Shown here: positions 25,097 to 33,277 of the stretch, in pieces | How the letters are laid out: the number at the start of each line of letters is the position of its first letter | How positions within the stretch are numbered: position 1 is the first letter of the stretch | Position numbers and translations under genes: made by a program | Source of the DNA: an uncultured Clostridia bacterium | Lineage (GTDB): Bacteria > Bacillota > Clostridia > Oscillospirales > Ruminococcaceae | DNA: 51,568 bases | Assembly (NCBI GenBank): GCA_947632025.1 | Contig: CANRNN010000013.1 | Span: forward strand, 1-51,568 | Direction: 5' to 3' | Notes under the pieces: model-generated | The model's input: the letters and a program-made list of their open reading frames with translations, nothing else | Told to the model about the DNA's origin: nothing | The model's database searches: none

Positions 25097-25147
25097 GTCC
25101 AACAAACCATATAGATATAGAGAAATATCGAGGTAGTTTTTTGTATA

Positions 25148-25271
25148 TTTTGCACAAAAGTAATCGTTATCAGCATTTTTTAACTTAAAAAAATGTATAA
25201 TTAAACTAACAGTATAGATTATTTATTAAGTTTGAATAGGATTTAAGTAGGATTTAGAATTTTGCACAAAA
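25148..25271. repeat. Two copies of TTTTGCACAAAA
   Basis: Identical 12-mers lie at 25148-25159 and 25260-25271, 112 bases apart, each nearly self-complementary. They sit between the two divergent promoters and could be operator sites. This is inference from position only. Confidence 0.4.
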
Positions 25272-25327
25272 ACCATACTGAAATTTCGTAAATAATTCAC
25301 AAGAGTTTAGAATAACAAAAATTCCCA

Positions 25328-25356
25328 TTGCAAAATTAGAAAAAATGTTGTACAAT
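25328..25356 (+). promoter_or_regulatory. Promoter of the HD-domain gene
   Basis: TTGCAA (25328-25333), a 17-base spacer and TACAAT (25351-25356), about 30 bases before the gene. Confidence 0.65.
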
Positions 25357-25384
25357 ATAGTTAATGAATATAGAGGAGATTTTT

Positions 25385-25927
25385 ATGCTAAAAGCTATCC
25401 TTTCCAAAAAAGAGCTTTCCGAGCAGAGTGAATTTTTCGGATATGTGCGGGATCTGCTTCAGGACGAAGCGGTTTCACGGCTGAAAGATTTCCGTCACCA
25501 TATTGGAACGACACGTTTTCAGCACTCACTTAACGTTTCATATTACAACTTCCTGCTATGCAAAAAGCTGAAACTCGACGCCCGTGCCGCCGCAAGAGCG
25601 GGACTTTTGCACGACCTGTTCTTTTACGACAGACGCAAGCATATAAACGTCGAATCTTCTCATGCTGCTGAACATTCCAAAGAGGCATTGAAAAACGCCT
25701 CGGAACGGTTTGACCTTTCGGAGCTTGAACAGGACATGATCGTCAACCATATGTGGCCCGCGACAAAGGCGCGTCCAAAATTCAAGGAAACCTACGCCAT
25801 TACACTGGTGGACAAGTTCTGTGCGACTGCGGAATTTTCGAAAATGGTTTACAACTACGCTATTTCAAAAACACAGATGGTCGCCTGCCTTGCAGCGGTC
25901 ATTTGTCTGAGATTGACGCTTAAATGA
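25385..25927 (+). CDS. HD-domain phosphohydrolase-like protein
   Basis: From ATG 25385 the protein has 180 aa. The HD core is visible: FRHHIGTTRFQHSLNVSYYN supplies the first His, GLLHDLFFYD the HD doublet, and a later His in VNHMWP plus the Asp of VDKFC complete a metal site. This is the arrangement of YedJ/YqeK-like small HD hydrolases, which act on nucleotides or phosphates; the substrate is unknown. AGGAG is six bases before ATG 25385, so the upstream ATG 25364 is not used. It has its own promoter and a strong terminator, making it monocistronic, and is divergent from the helicase/ATPase unit. Confidence 0.8.
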   Translation: MLKAILSKKELSEQSEFFGYVRDLLQDEAVSRLKDFRHHIGTTRFQHSLNVSYYNFLLCKKLKLDARAAARAGLLHDLFFYDRRKHINVESSHAAEHSKEALKNASERFDLSELEQDMIVNHMWPATKARPKFKETYAITLVDKFCATAEFSKMVYNYAISKTQMVACLAAVICLRLTLK

Positions 25928-25932
25928 CCGAT

Positions 25933-25958
25933 ATCCCCCGAATTCGGGGGATTTTTTT
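25933..25958 (+). terminator. Terminator of the HD-domain gene
   Basis: Perfect palindrome ATCCCCCGAATTCGGGGGAT (25933-25952) followed by a run of T. Confidence 0.9.
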
Positions 25959-26000
25959 GTTGCTTCGCTGAAAAATCCTTCCTTTTTGCGGATAAAATAC

Positions 26001-26029
26001 TTGAAATAAATTATATTTTATGGTATAAT
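26001..26029 (+). promoter_or_regulatory. Promoter of fabV
   Basis: TTGAAA (26001-26006), a 17-base spacer and TATAAT (26024-26029). Confidence 0.8.
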
Positions 26030-26058
26030 AAATGCAGTATTTTTGTGGAGGTAAAATT

Positions 26059-27201
26059 ATGGTAGTTCAACCCAAGGTACGCGGATTCATTTGTACGACT
26101 GCCCACCCTGTCGGCTGCGAGGCGGCTGTTAAAAAACAAATAGACTATGTTAAGTCCAAAGGGAAAATTCCCGGCGCGAAAAAGGTCCTTGTAATCGGCT
26201 CGTCGGCGGGGTACGGTCTGGCTTCGAGAATTTCGGCGGCGTTCGGCTGCGGCGCGGCAACGCTTGGAGTTATGTTCGACAAAGAGGGCGGCGGAAATAA
26301 AACAGGCACGGCAGGCTGGTACAACACAAAAGCTTTTGAGAAATTCGCCAAAGCAGAGGGACTTTACGCGAAATCCGTAAACGGCGACGCTTATTCCGAC
26401 GAGTGCAAAAAGGAAGTTATTGACATTATAAAAGCCGATTTGGGCAAAGTTGACATGGTGGTGTATTCTCTTGCTGCTCCGAGGAGAACGGTGGGAGATG
26501 TTGTGTATAAAAGCGTTCTGAAAACCACGGGCGCACCTTATACGAACAAGACCATTGACCTTAGAAACAACGCCATTTCGGAAATTACGATTGAACCCGC
26601 GACCGAGGAGGAGATCGAAGCTACCGTCAAGGTTATGGGCGGCGAGGACTGGGAAGCGTGGATAGACGCACTGAAAGCCGCCGACGCTATTGAAGACAAC
26701 GCTGTGACTGTCGCGTACAACTACATCGGTCCGAAGATAACTCACCCGATGTATTTCGAGGGGTCTATCGGGCGCGCGAAAGCTCATCTTTTCGATACTT
26801 CCAAAAGACTAAATGAAAAGGGAGTTCGGGCTTACGTTTCCGTAAACAAGGCTCTGGTTACGCAGTCGTCGTCGGCTATCCCGATAGTGCCGCTGTACAT
26901 TGCCATTCTCTACAAAATTATGAAAGAAGCGGGAAATCACGAGGGCTGTATAGAGCAGATGTACCGACTGTTTTCCGAATTCGGGAATAACAAACTTAAT
27001 CTTGACGCGGACGGAATGATCCGCATGGACGACTATGAAATGCTTCCCGATATTCAGGAAAAAGTCACCGAGGTGTGGAACAATATCTCGCAGGAGAATT
27101 TCAAGGACTGCACGGATATTGACGGCTACTGGAAAGATTTTTACGAGATGTTCGGGTTCGGCATTGACGGCGTGGATTATGACGCTGATGTTGAGGTATA
27201 A
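26059..27201 (+). CDS. fabV: FabV/TER-type trans-2-enoyl reductase
   Basis: The 380-aa protein from ATG 26059 is preceded by GGAGGT. GSSAGYGLASR (48-58) is the NAD-binding loop, YSLAAP (136-141) a family motif, and Y232-x8-K241 in MYFEGSIGRAK is the catalytic pair with eight-residue spacing that defines FabV/TER. It reduces trans-2-enoyl thioesters with NADH. FabV-type proteins act on acyl-ACP in fatty acid synthesis, TER-type on crotonyl-CoA in butyrate formation; the sequence alone does not settle which. It appears to be a single-gene unit. Confidence 0.96.
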   Translation: MVVQPKVRGFICTTAHPVGCEAAVKKQIDYVKSKGKIPGAKKVLVIGSSAGYGLASRISAAFGCGAATLGVMFDKEGGGNKTGTAGWYNTKAFEKFAKAEGLYAKSVNGDAYSDECKKEVIDIIKADLGKVDMVVYSLAAPRRTVGDVVYKSVLKTTGAPYTNKTIDLRNNAISEITIEPATEEEIEATVKVMGGEDWEAWIDALKAADAIEDNAVTVAYNYIGPKITHPMYFEGSIGRAKAHLFDTSKRLNEKGVRAYVSVNKALVTQSSSAIPIVPLYIAILYKIMKEAGNHEGCIEQMYRLFSEFGNNKLNLDADGMIRMDDYEMLPDIQEKVTEVWNNISQENFKDCTDIDGYWKDFYEMFGFGIDGVDYDADVEV

Positions 27202-27255
27202 ATAAAAAACTCGCTCGAAGGTATTGTCTGATATAAAAGTACTATGGCGTTTCTG

Positions 27256-27284
27256 TTGACAATGCGTCGGCGTTATGCTATAAT
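27256..27284 (+). promoter_or_regulatory. Consensus promoter of the AT-rich orphan gene
   Basis: TTGACA (27256-27261), 17 bases, TATAAT (27279-27284). Confidence 0.85.
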
Positions 27285-27352
27285 AATTACTAAGATAATT
27301 CGGAATTTATTGAGAATCCCTGTTATGCTGTTGCATAAGGAGTATAAACAAG

Positions 27353-27751
27353 ATGTCTAAATATGGCATAAAAGCGGCAATTGCATATGGAGAAACCTTA
27401 AAAGAATTTAGCGATATATCTGAAGCTGAGAATTATTTTATTTCATACAAAGATAATTTACTGAATATACTGAACACTATCTGTACACAAAAATCCATAT
27501 TTTCCCCTGATTATACAATTGAAAGCCTAAAAAAATTAGAAAAATGGTATTTTGATTTATACGAGAAAGAATCATTTGATAAAGTAGGATTAACTCAAAC
27601 AGAGTTTGAAAGCATTATGTCCATATATTGGGGTGCGGTCATTGTTAAAAATAACGAAGACGCTAAATGGGTGGTTGAAGAGTATGCCTTTTCGCAAAAG
27701 AAGTATGAGTTCTTAGTGAGTAAAAGGTTTATTTTCTATTTCAATAGTTAA
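27353..27751 (+). CDS. Uncharacterised AT-rich orphan protein
   Basis: The 132-aa protein has no motif I can name. It is soluble, mixed helical, with SPDYTIESLKKLEKWYFDLYE in the middle and FESIMSIYWGAVIVKNNEDAKWVVEEYA later, a layout like small immunity or accessory proteins. Codons are clearly A/T-richer than in fabV or mreB (many AAA, ATA, TTA), a sign of transfer. AAGGAG precedes the ATG and a consensus promoter lies 70 bases upstream. The end RFIFYFNS may be a truncation point. A fragment resembling another immunity-type protein follows. Confidence 0.6.
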   Translation: MSKYGIKAAIAYGETLKEFSDISEAENYFISYKDNLLNILNTICTQKSIFSPDYTIESLKKLEKWYFDLYEKESFDKVGLTQTEFESIMSIYWGAVIVKNNEDAKWVVEEYAFSQKKYEFLVSKRFIFYFNS

Positions 27752-27861
27752 TAGATTTCATAACCTGTATAACAAGCAAGGCAACAAACGAAGAAATCTG
27801 TTATTTAGAGAATACAATAGGTTTTTCGCAAGATAACTTCCGGTTTATCTTAGTAACATAA
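27748..27861 (+). pseudogene. Possible SUKH/SMI1-KNR4-like remnant
   Basis: A 37-codon open stretch, lacking a start codon, ends at TAA 27859-27861. It contains KATNEEICYLENTIGFSQDN then FRFIL, which resembles the usual opening of SMI1/KNR4 domains (A-T-EEEI-LE--LG--LP-dyr-fL). SUKH proteins often act as toxin-immunity proteins. The match is short and by eye; it may be chance. Confidence 0.3.
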
Positions 27862-27904
27862 TAAAAAACAATGCCCCGACGCAGTCGCAGACCGCTTCGG
27901 GGCA
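27862..27904 (-). terminator. Terminator of the parA-comFB-mreB unit
   Basis: TGCCCCGA (27872-27879) pairs with TCGGGGCA (27897-27904). On the minus strand it is followed by TTGTTTTTTATT. Confidence 0.75.
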
Positions 27905-27950
27905 AAGCTTCCGTATGAGTATCTGACTAATAATAGGCGAGTTTTTTTCC

Positions 27951-28967
27951 TTACTTGAATCCGTAAAGCTGCACCTGCTCGAAACCGTCAAGCAGCGACT
28001 CCGACATTGAGAACGCCATCTCAACGCCACGCGCTACACACTCGATAGGCTTGTCCGCGATAAAGCACGGCGCACCTACCCTGTCACTAACAAGCTCCGC
28101 CAGACCGCCGAGCATTGCTCCTCCACCCGTGAGCAGGATACCGTTGCCGAGAATATCTCCAACAAGCTCCGGAGGCGTAGATTCCAGCACGAGCTTCACT
28201 TGTTCCACTATTTCCATAGCGTTATCGTGAAGTGCTTCGTACATATCAATATCCGAAATTTCAAGCTTTTCGGGCAGACCTTTCAGCAAGTGCCGTCCGC
28301 TTACCGTCATTTTCTTCTGTCCTGTCGGATTGAATACGTTAGCGATCTCCATTTTAGCTTTCTCGGCTGTTTTTTCACCTATGAGTATTTTATACTTCTG
28401 TGTGATATGGCGGATTATTGCAGCGTCGAATTTATTTCCTGCCATTTTGACGGAACGCGACTGAACAATTCCGTTAAAGGAAACTATCGCAACATCAGAG
28501 GTACCTCCCCCGATATCCACGACCATTGTGCCGTTGGGCTTGGAAATATCTATACCCGCACCGATAAGCGCCGCTATCGGCTCCTCGATAAGGTAGACCT
28601 TCCTTGCGCCGGCGGAAAGTGCCGCTTCGACGACGGCTCTTCTTTCAACGTCCGTTACGGAGCTTGGTACGCACAGCACCACGCGTGGTTTCACCATAAA
28701 TCCGCCGTTTACAATGTTTATAAACTCCTTTATCATCGCCTGAGTCATATCGTTGTCGGAGATAACTCCGTCTTTCAGCGGACGTACCGCGACGATATAT
28801 TCGGGAGTTCTGCCTATCATTTTGTAAGCCTCAGTCCCAACGGCGACGACGGCTTTCTTCTTCCTGTCATAAGCTACGACGCTCGGTTCATTGAGGACTA
28901 TCCCCTTTCCCGAAACTGTGATTATGATGTTTGCCGTTCCTAAATCAATTCCGATATCCAGTGACAT
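27951..28967 (-). CDS. mreB: MreB-family actin-like protein
   Basis: The 338-aa protein has the actin-fold signatures DIGIDLGTANIIITVSGKGIVLNEPSVVA (phosphate 1), VVDIGGGTSDVAIVS (phosphate 2) and GNGILLTGGGAMLGGL (adenosine). Members polymerise under the membrane and guide peptidoglycan synthesis in rod growth. Length is normal for MreB/Mbl. mreC and mreD are absent nearby, which points to an Mbl/MreBH-type extra copy. It lies 30 bases after comFB and two genes after parA, and ends the unit. Confidence 0.95.
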   Translation of the reverse strand: MSLDIGIDLGTANIIITVSGKGIVLNEPSVVAYDRKKKAVVAVGTEAYKMIGRTPEYIVAVRPLKDGVISDNDMTQAMIKEFINIVNGGFMVKPRVVLCVPSSVTDVERRAVVEAALSAGARKVYLIEEPIAALIGAGIDISKPNGTMVVDIGGGTSDVAIVSFNGIVQSRSVKMAGNKFDAAIIRHITQKYKILIGEKTAEKAKMEIANVFNPTGQKKMTVSGRHLLKGLPEKLEISDIDMYEALHDNAMEIVEQVKLVLESTPPELVGDILGNGILLTGGGAMLGGLAELVSDRVGAPCFIADKPIECVARGVEMAFSMSESLLDGFEQVQLYGFK

Positions 28968-28997
28968 TTTTTTACTCCTATAGTTTGAATTTGTGTT

Positions 28998-29504
28998 TTA
29001 ACGCTCCTCGTCATCGTCGTGAAAACAGCGTTTTTTTGAGCATATAAGCTCCCTTATCATTTCCGAAAGGACCACCTTCCGCATAGGCTCTACTCTGTCG
29101 CGAAGCTCCACTGAATTTCGCGGAGTTCCCGCGTATTTCGACACCCTTGCAAACCGTGCAGGGACTTTTTCAGCGATGATCCTCGAAAAGACCCCTACAC
29201 ACTTATCACAACTGCACGCGTTGAATCTGTCAAGTATTTCGGGAGCTTCTTTCGCTATTGCAAGCTCCGTTATATTCACGACTACGGTATCTCCAGTATC
29301 CGAAAATACATCTCCGAAATCGCGCTTCATTATTTTTGAAAGCGGTTCACGTTTTCTCAGCTGCTGCGGAATGCGGCTTTTTCCTGCCATTATGACCTGA
29401 TTCGACTTGGAATCTTCTTCGCGCATAAGCCTCATTACCTGCGGAGTTCTGCACCCTGAACGCGGCATTTTATCGTCCGCGATGTGAGATTTGGCTTTTT
29501 TCAT
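28998..29504 (-). CDS. ComFB-like protein
   Basis: The 168-aa protein has a basic, low-complexity N-terminal half with many Arg/Lys. The middle NITELAIAKEAPEILDRFNACSC-x2-C is the core of the late-competence ComFB domain, with the paired cysteines (residues about 98-103) that may bind zinc. ComFB-type proteins have been tied to cyclic dinucleotide signalling in cyanobacteria; in Bacillus the gene is dispensable. The start overlaps the parA stop as ATGA, so expression is coupled. A Cys also sits in the C-terminal tail. Confidence 0.75.
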   Translation of the reverse strand: MKKAKSHIADDKMPRSGCRTPQVMRLMREEDSKSNQVIMAGKSRIPQQLRKREPLSKIMKRDFGDVFSDTGDTVVVNITELAIAKEAPEILDRFNACSCDKCVGVFSRIIAEKVPARFARVSKYAGTPRNSVELRDRVEPMRKVVLSEMIRELICSKKRCFHDDDEER

Positions 29505-30319
29505 TTCCCGTCACCGCTTGATTTCTGCTTTTTTTGAATCTTTTCCGGCTTTGATTCTTTTGCGGGCGGCGAAATAAGCTCTTTGATAAAAGACTTATAC
29601 TCCTTTGCGGCACGGCAATTAGGCGCATAGGTTATAATGGATTCGCCGTGAGCGGGCGCTTCCGCTATGGATACCGACGCACTTATCTTCGTTTTGAAGA
29701 TCGTAGTATCCAGTTGGTCGGCTATCATCTGTGCCAATTCCTCGACCTCTTTTGTGAGGGTAAGGCGCGGATTATACTTGTTCAGCAAAATTCCACGAAC
29801 GGTCAGCTGCTTGTTGTAATAACGCTTAACGGCAAAAATCGTTTGTCTTAGCTGCGCTATTCCCTGAAGTGAAAGTACCTCACACAGCATCGGTATTATA
29901 AGCTCGTCCGACGCTGTATAAGCGTTTATCGTCAGCACCGACAGGGCGGGCGGCGTGTCGAGGATAATATAATCGTAATCTTTCTTGACGTAGCCTATTT
30001 GCTCGCGGAGGACGTACTCACGCCCGACTCCCGTCATCTCAAGTTCCAGACCCGAAAGCAATATATTCGACGGTACGACATCACATATATCACCATGGAT
30101 TATGGCGTCGCCGATGTCACAGTTGCCTTTCATAACGTCGTAGATGGTGAAATTATCCTCAACTTCGACTCCGAGGCTGAAACTAAGATTTCCCTGCGGG
30201 TCGAGATCTATAGCGAGGACTTTTTTTCCGAGTTCGGCAAGACCGCCGCACAGACCCGTACAGGTCGTCGTCTTTCCCACTCCGCCTTTTTGATTGGTTA
30301 CAGCAATTATCTTTGTCAA
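29501..30319 (-). CDS. ParA/Soj-family ATPase
   Basis: The 272-aa protein has the deviant Walker A KGGVGKTT at 11-18, the A' motif DLDPQGN, and DYDYIILDTPPAL as Walker B. These ATPases pattern chromosomes, plasmids or protein clusters on the nucleoid or membrane. There is no parB next to it; the following gene is comFB. The start is TTG: GGAGG lies eight bases upstream and no ATG is near. The C-terminal about 25 residues are Lys/Pro-rich. As ParA without ParB, an orphan/cargo-positioning type is plausible, perhaps linked to the coupled comFB and mreB. Confidence 0.9.
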   Translation of the reverse strand: MTKIIAVTNQKGGVGKTTTCTGLCGGLAELGKKVLAIDLDPQGNLSFSLGVEVEDNFTIYDVMKGNCDIGDAIIHGDICDVVPSNILLSGLELEMTGVGREYVLREQIGYVKKDYDYIILDTPPALSVLTINAYTASDELIIPMLCEVLSLQGIAQLRQTIFAVKRYYNKQLTVRGILLNKYNPRLTLTKEVEELAQMIADQLDTTIFKTKISASVSIAEAPAHGESIITYAPNCRAAKEYKSFIKELISPPAKESKPEKIQKKQKSSGDGK

Positions 30320-30334
30320 TGAAATTCCTCCATT

Positions 30335-30388
30335 AAAAAAACGAATTAAGGACGCACAGGGGAGTACACCAGTACGCCCTGCGCGTCC
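30335..30388 (-). terminator. Terminator after the GGDEF gene
   Basis: GGACGC-a-CAGGG (30350-30361) pairs with CCCTG-c-GCGTCC (30377-30388), with GTAC/GTAC inside the loop. On the minus strand it is followed by TTAATTCGTTTTTTT. Confidence 0.75.
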
Positions 30389-30405
30389 ACTTCGCTGACT
30401 GTTTT

Positions 30406-32400
30406 TTAGAATTCGGGATCATTGTACTCGCCCGAAGTGCTGTCTTCGGGTACATAAACGTGATAGTTGGTCTTACCGTTTTTCTTTACATAGTACATCG
30501 CCGTATCAGCGAACGCGATAAGCTGGTTGCCGTCTTCGGTATGCTGCGGGCAATAGGAGATACCTATTGAAGCGCGGACGTTTATCAGCATTCCGTCTGT
30601 TGTGGTATATCCGACGTAAAGCTCGTCGATTATATCCATCGCTATCTGTTCGAGATTTGCTATATCCTGCAGATTTGTATAGCACAGCACGAATTCATCT
30701 CCGCCAAAACGTCCTGCCATTCCGCCGCGGTCGTCTACCTTCTTGCGGATAGTATCGGCAACGTATTTAATGACCTCGTCACCGACGGCGTGACCGTAAC
30801 GGTCGTTTATGAACTTGAAGTCATCGACATCTATGAACATTGTCGCGACCTTATTCGGACCTCTGCGGTCAAGAACCTGAGAGAGCTGTTTAATGAACGT
30901 GCTTCTGTTAAGGAGCTGCGAAAGGAAGTCATAGCTTGCGCGCTCGGAAAGCTGCACTTCAAGCTTCTTCTCATTATCAATATCAATAAGGACGCCGATA
31001 ACACGCAGCGGGTCGCCCAGACGATCGGAGATGCAAGTTGCCTTACAGTTTACCCAAACCGTAGCGCCACTCTTGGTTTTGAGCTGATACTCCGAGCTGA
31101 AGCTGCCTTGATTTTTAAGGAGCGTATTTATGTCGCGTCTATATTTTTCAGCGTATTCGGGTGTCATAAGAGAATCGAGGAACCGACCATTTGAAAGGGT
31201 CGCGGTCTTGATATCGAGGTCGAATTTTGCCAAGGCGTTATCAGAAACGTACATTCTCTCTTTATGGAAATCCCACTCGAAAAGCATATTATCGGACAGC
31301 ACTGCAATCGTGCGGTAGCGCTCCCCGTTCATATAGACCTCATCGAGGAACTCGTTGAAAGAATTTTTGATAACACCAAGCTCGCTCTTATCGTGACGGG
31401 TATCGAATCTCATATTGATAACGCCTTCGTCCACGTCTATCGCGGACATTTCCGCTATCATCTTATTCATATTATTGGTGAACTTTCCGATTATCGTGAA
31501 AGTTATAAGCATACACAGCACGCATATTACTGCCACTACAGCCCAGATTATGATATTTGTGGTTTCGGCAAAATCGGTCATAGCCGAGGTATCGACCGCG
31601 CCTACCCATCTCCAGTTGTTTATGTCGGGGATAATGCCGTATACGACGGTATACTTTCCTGCCGTATCGGTTTTCATTGTGGTATTATCGTTAGTGCCTA
31701 TATTCTCGGAGTTAAAATATGTGTTTCTTACATTTCTGAACGGATTTCCGCCCTGTCCCGCTTTGGAAACCGAGCCCACGCCGTCAATATTTACGGCGTT
31801 TCCGTCGGCATCGAGGAGCGCCATGTGACCCTTGCCGTTAAGATATGTTCCCGAAAGAGCCCTGCCTATTCCGGTATTCTTGCCAACGCCGATAACAAAC
31901 ACGACGTAGCCGAGGTTCTTGTTATCCTCGGAAATGACATGAGAAACGTAGAACCCGTCCTCCTGATAGCTTTCCCAATTCAGCAAACACGATACGGGAG
32001 TAAATCCTCCCTCGCCAAGATGCTCAAACGTACCTGTCTGTTTTCCGGCAACAGAGGTGAGAACAGCGCCGTTACTGTCGACGATAAGCACATCAATGTA
32101 ATCATCACTTGAATTCTTATACGACGCGATAGTATTCTGAGCCGCGTTATTATTGGACTTTGCGTTGTCGATGACTTCTCCGTCCTTTGCGAGAGCCGCC
32201 GCGCTGTCCACATAGCTTGAAAACAGTCCGTCGAGCGAACCCGATTTCGTAAGAGAAACAGTTTCAAGCTCATTCTGGCTTACAGACTTGCTGAAATTGA
32301 TGGTCACAAACGTACCCACAAGACCCAACAGCAATGTAGGCACTATGACAAACGCAAGCAATACGCCTATCAAGCCGAATTTTAGTGTCGATTTTCTCAT
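30406..32400 (-). CDS. Membrane diguanylate cyclase (Cache-PAS-GGDEF)
   Basis: The 664-aa protein starts with a membrane helix (about 8-32), an extracellular sensor region of about 240 residues with Cache-like spacing (HVISEDNKNLGYVVFVIGV), and a second helix (IIWAVVAVICVLCMLITFTI). A linker and a PAS domain with PAC segment follow (YQLKTKSGATVWVNCKATCI), then a C-terminal GGDEF domain. RFGGDEF is intact with GGDEF at 566-570, so cyclic-di-GMP synthesis is expected. No RxxD inhibitory site is evident just before it. No EAL domain. GGGAG precedes the ATG. The upstream PilZ gene is a likely receptor. Confidence 0.93.
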   Translation of the reverse strand: MRKSTLKFGLIGVLLAFVIVPTLLLGLVGTFVTINFSKSVSQNELETVSLTKSGSLDGLFSSYVDSAAALAKDGEVIDNAKSNNNAAQNTIASYKNSSDDYIDVLIVDSNGAVLTSVAGKQTGTFEHLGEGGFTPVSCLLNWESYQEDGFYVSHVISEDNKNLGYVVFVIGVGKNTGIGRALSGTYLNGKGHMALLDADGNAVNIDGVGSVSKAGQGGNPFRNVRNTYFNSENIGTNDNTTMKTDTAGKYTVVYGIIPDINNWRWVGAVDTSAMTDFAETTNIIIWAVVAVICVLCMLITFTIIGKFTNNMNKMIAEMSAIDVDEGVINMRFDTRHDKSELGVIKNSFNEFLDEVYMNGERYRTIAVLSDNMLFEWDFHKERMYVSDNALAKFDLDIKTATLSNGRFLDSLMTPEYAEKYRRDINTLLKNQGSFSSEYQLKTKSGATVWVNCKATCISDRLGDPLRVIGVLIDIDNEKKLEVQLSERASYDFLSQLLNRSTFIKQLSQVLDRRGPNKVATMFIDVDDFKFINDRYGHAVGDEVIKYVADTIRKKVDDRGGMAGRFGGDEFVLCYTNLQDIANLEQIAMDIIDELYVGYTTTDGMLINVRASIGISYCPQHTEDGNQLIAFADTAMYYVKKNGKTNYHVYVPEDSTSGEYNDPEF

Positions 32401-32450
32401 TATTTCTCCCCCTGAATAAGAAAATGTATATTAGTGGCGCAGGCACTGCG

Positions 32451-33155
32451 TCAGAAATTCCCTGTGCCGTTTACCGAAGCTTCCTCCTGTGCGGCTTTCC
32501 TTTGGCGGATCTCGGACTGCACCTTATAGATATATCTTCCGATATAATCTTCCTGTGCCGCCGTAAGCCCCTCAAACTCGCACCCGTAGCCCAATATTGA
32601 TCCGTCCGGATCGCGCTGTACTCTCAGTACTCTTGCAGCCGCGTTAAGCGGATAATCCGAGAAAAGATCCACTTCAATGCACACCAGATCGTCGGGAATA
32701 AGCTCCTCCTCAACGACCAGAAAGACCCCGCCCACGTTAATATCAAGGATATTTATCTCACGCGGTTCGTCAAAGCGTATAGTCTTTTCATCGCGCACAT
32801 AGAACAACATCCTGCCCTTTTCGCTGATTTTGAGCTTAAAATATCTCCTGCGTTCTTCGAGAACCTGTGTATCGTTATTACGCATAATGCGGATATTCAT
32901 TTGTGTATCCATGGAAACGGAAACAGCGCCGTTATACTTTATCCTGTCGCCGCTTTTTGTGGTCGCGACTACGAACACAAGAGTATTGCGGTCGAATTCG
33001 GGCAAATCTCTGCCCTTTATCATTATTATGCTGTCCTCATCAGACGAGATATTTGTCGGAACGACAAAATTTTTCTCAACAGAAAGAATGATATGTTCCT
33101 TATCATCGAGGACATCAAGTTTTATGACTTTGCTGCCAAAAAGCATGGGCATCAT
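32451..33155 (-). CDS. PilZ-domain cyclic-di-GMP receptor-like protein
   Basis: The 234-aa protein has an N-terminal YcgR-N-like domain (1-95) and a PilZ domain (about 100-215). The first binding motif, normally RxxxR, reads R103-RYF-K107. The second, normally D/NxSxxG, reads D138-INVG-G143. Both thus carry a conservative change (Arg to Lys, Ser to Asn), so binding strength needs testing. It is upstream of the diguanylate cyclase by 50 bases with one promoter for both, forming a synthesis-and-response module. In relatives such receptors act on motility or exopolysaccharide. Confidence 0.85.
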   Translation of the reverse strand: MMPMLFGSKVIKLDVLDDKEHIILSVEKNFVVPTNISSDEDSIIMIKGRDLPEFDRNTLVFVVATTKSGDRIKYNGAVSVSMDTQMNIRIMRNNDTQVLEERRRYFKLKISEKGRMLFYVRDEKTIRFDEPREINILDINVGGVFLVVEEELIPDDLVCIEVDLFSDYPLNAAARVLRVQRDPDGSILGYGCEFEGLTAAQEDYIGRYIYKVQSEIRQRKAAQEEASVNGTGNF

Positions 33156-33192
33156 ACCTTTACCTGAATTTATTGCAGAATAATCCTTTATT

Positions 33193-33221
33193 ATTATACA
33201 ACATTATTCAAAATAAATCAA
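33193..33221 (-). promoter_or_regulatory. Promoter of the PilZ-GGDEF unit
   Basis: On the minus strand TTGATT (33216-33221), a 17-base spacer and TATAAT (33193-33198). Confidence 0.75.
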
Positions 33222-33277
33222 GTATTATTATAAATTTTCTAAAAAAATTACAGAAATTTTTTTATTTTTTGGTTAAC

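Larger units (their letters stand above)
24951..25384. other. AT-rich divergent intergenic region
   Basis: These 434 bases separate the helicase-like gene (minus) and the HD gene (plus) and hold no credible ORF. They contain one promoter for each direction and two copies of TTTTGCACAAAA. The base composition is far more A/T-rich than the flanking genes. Confidence 0.7.

Noticed and set aside
25385-25927. HD-domain gene as third member of the helicase/ATPase system
   Set aside because: It is divergent with its own promoter and terminator; only the shared control region hints at a link, so it is not counted as a member.
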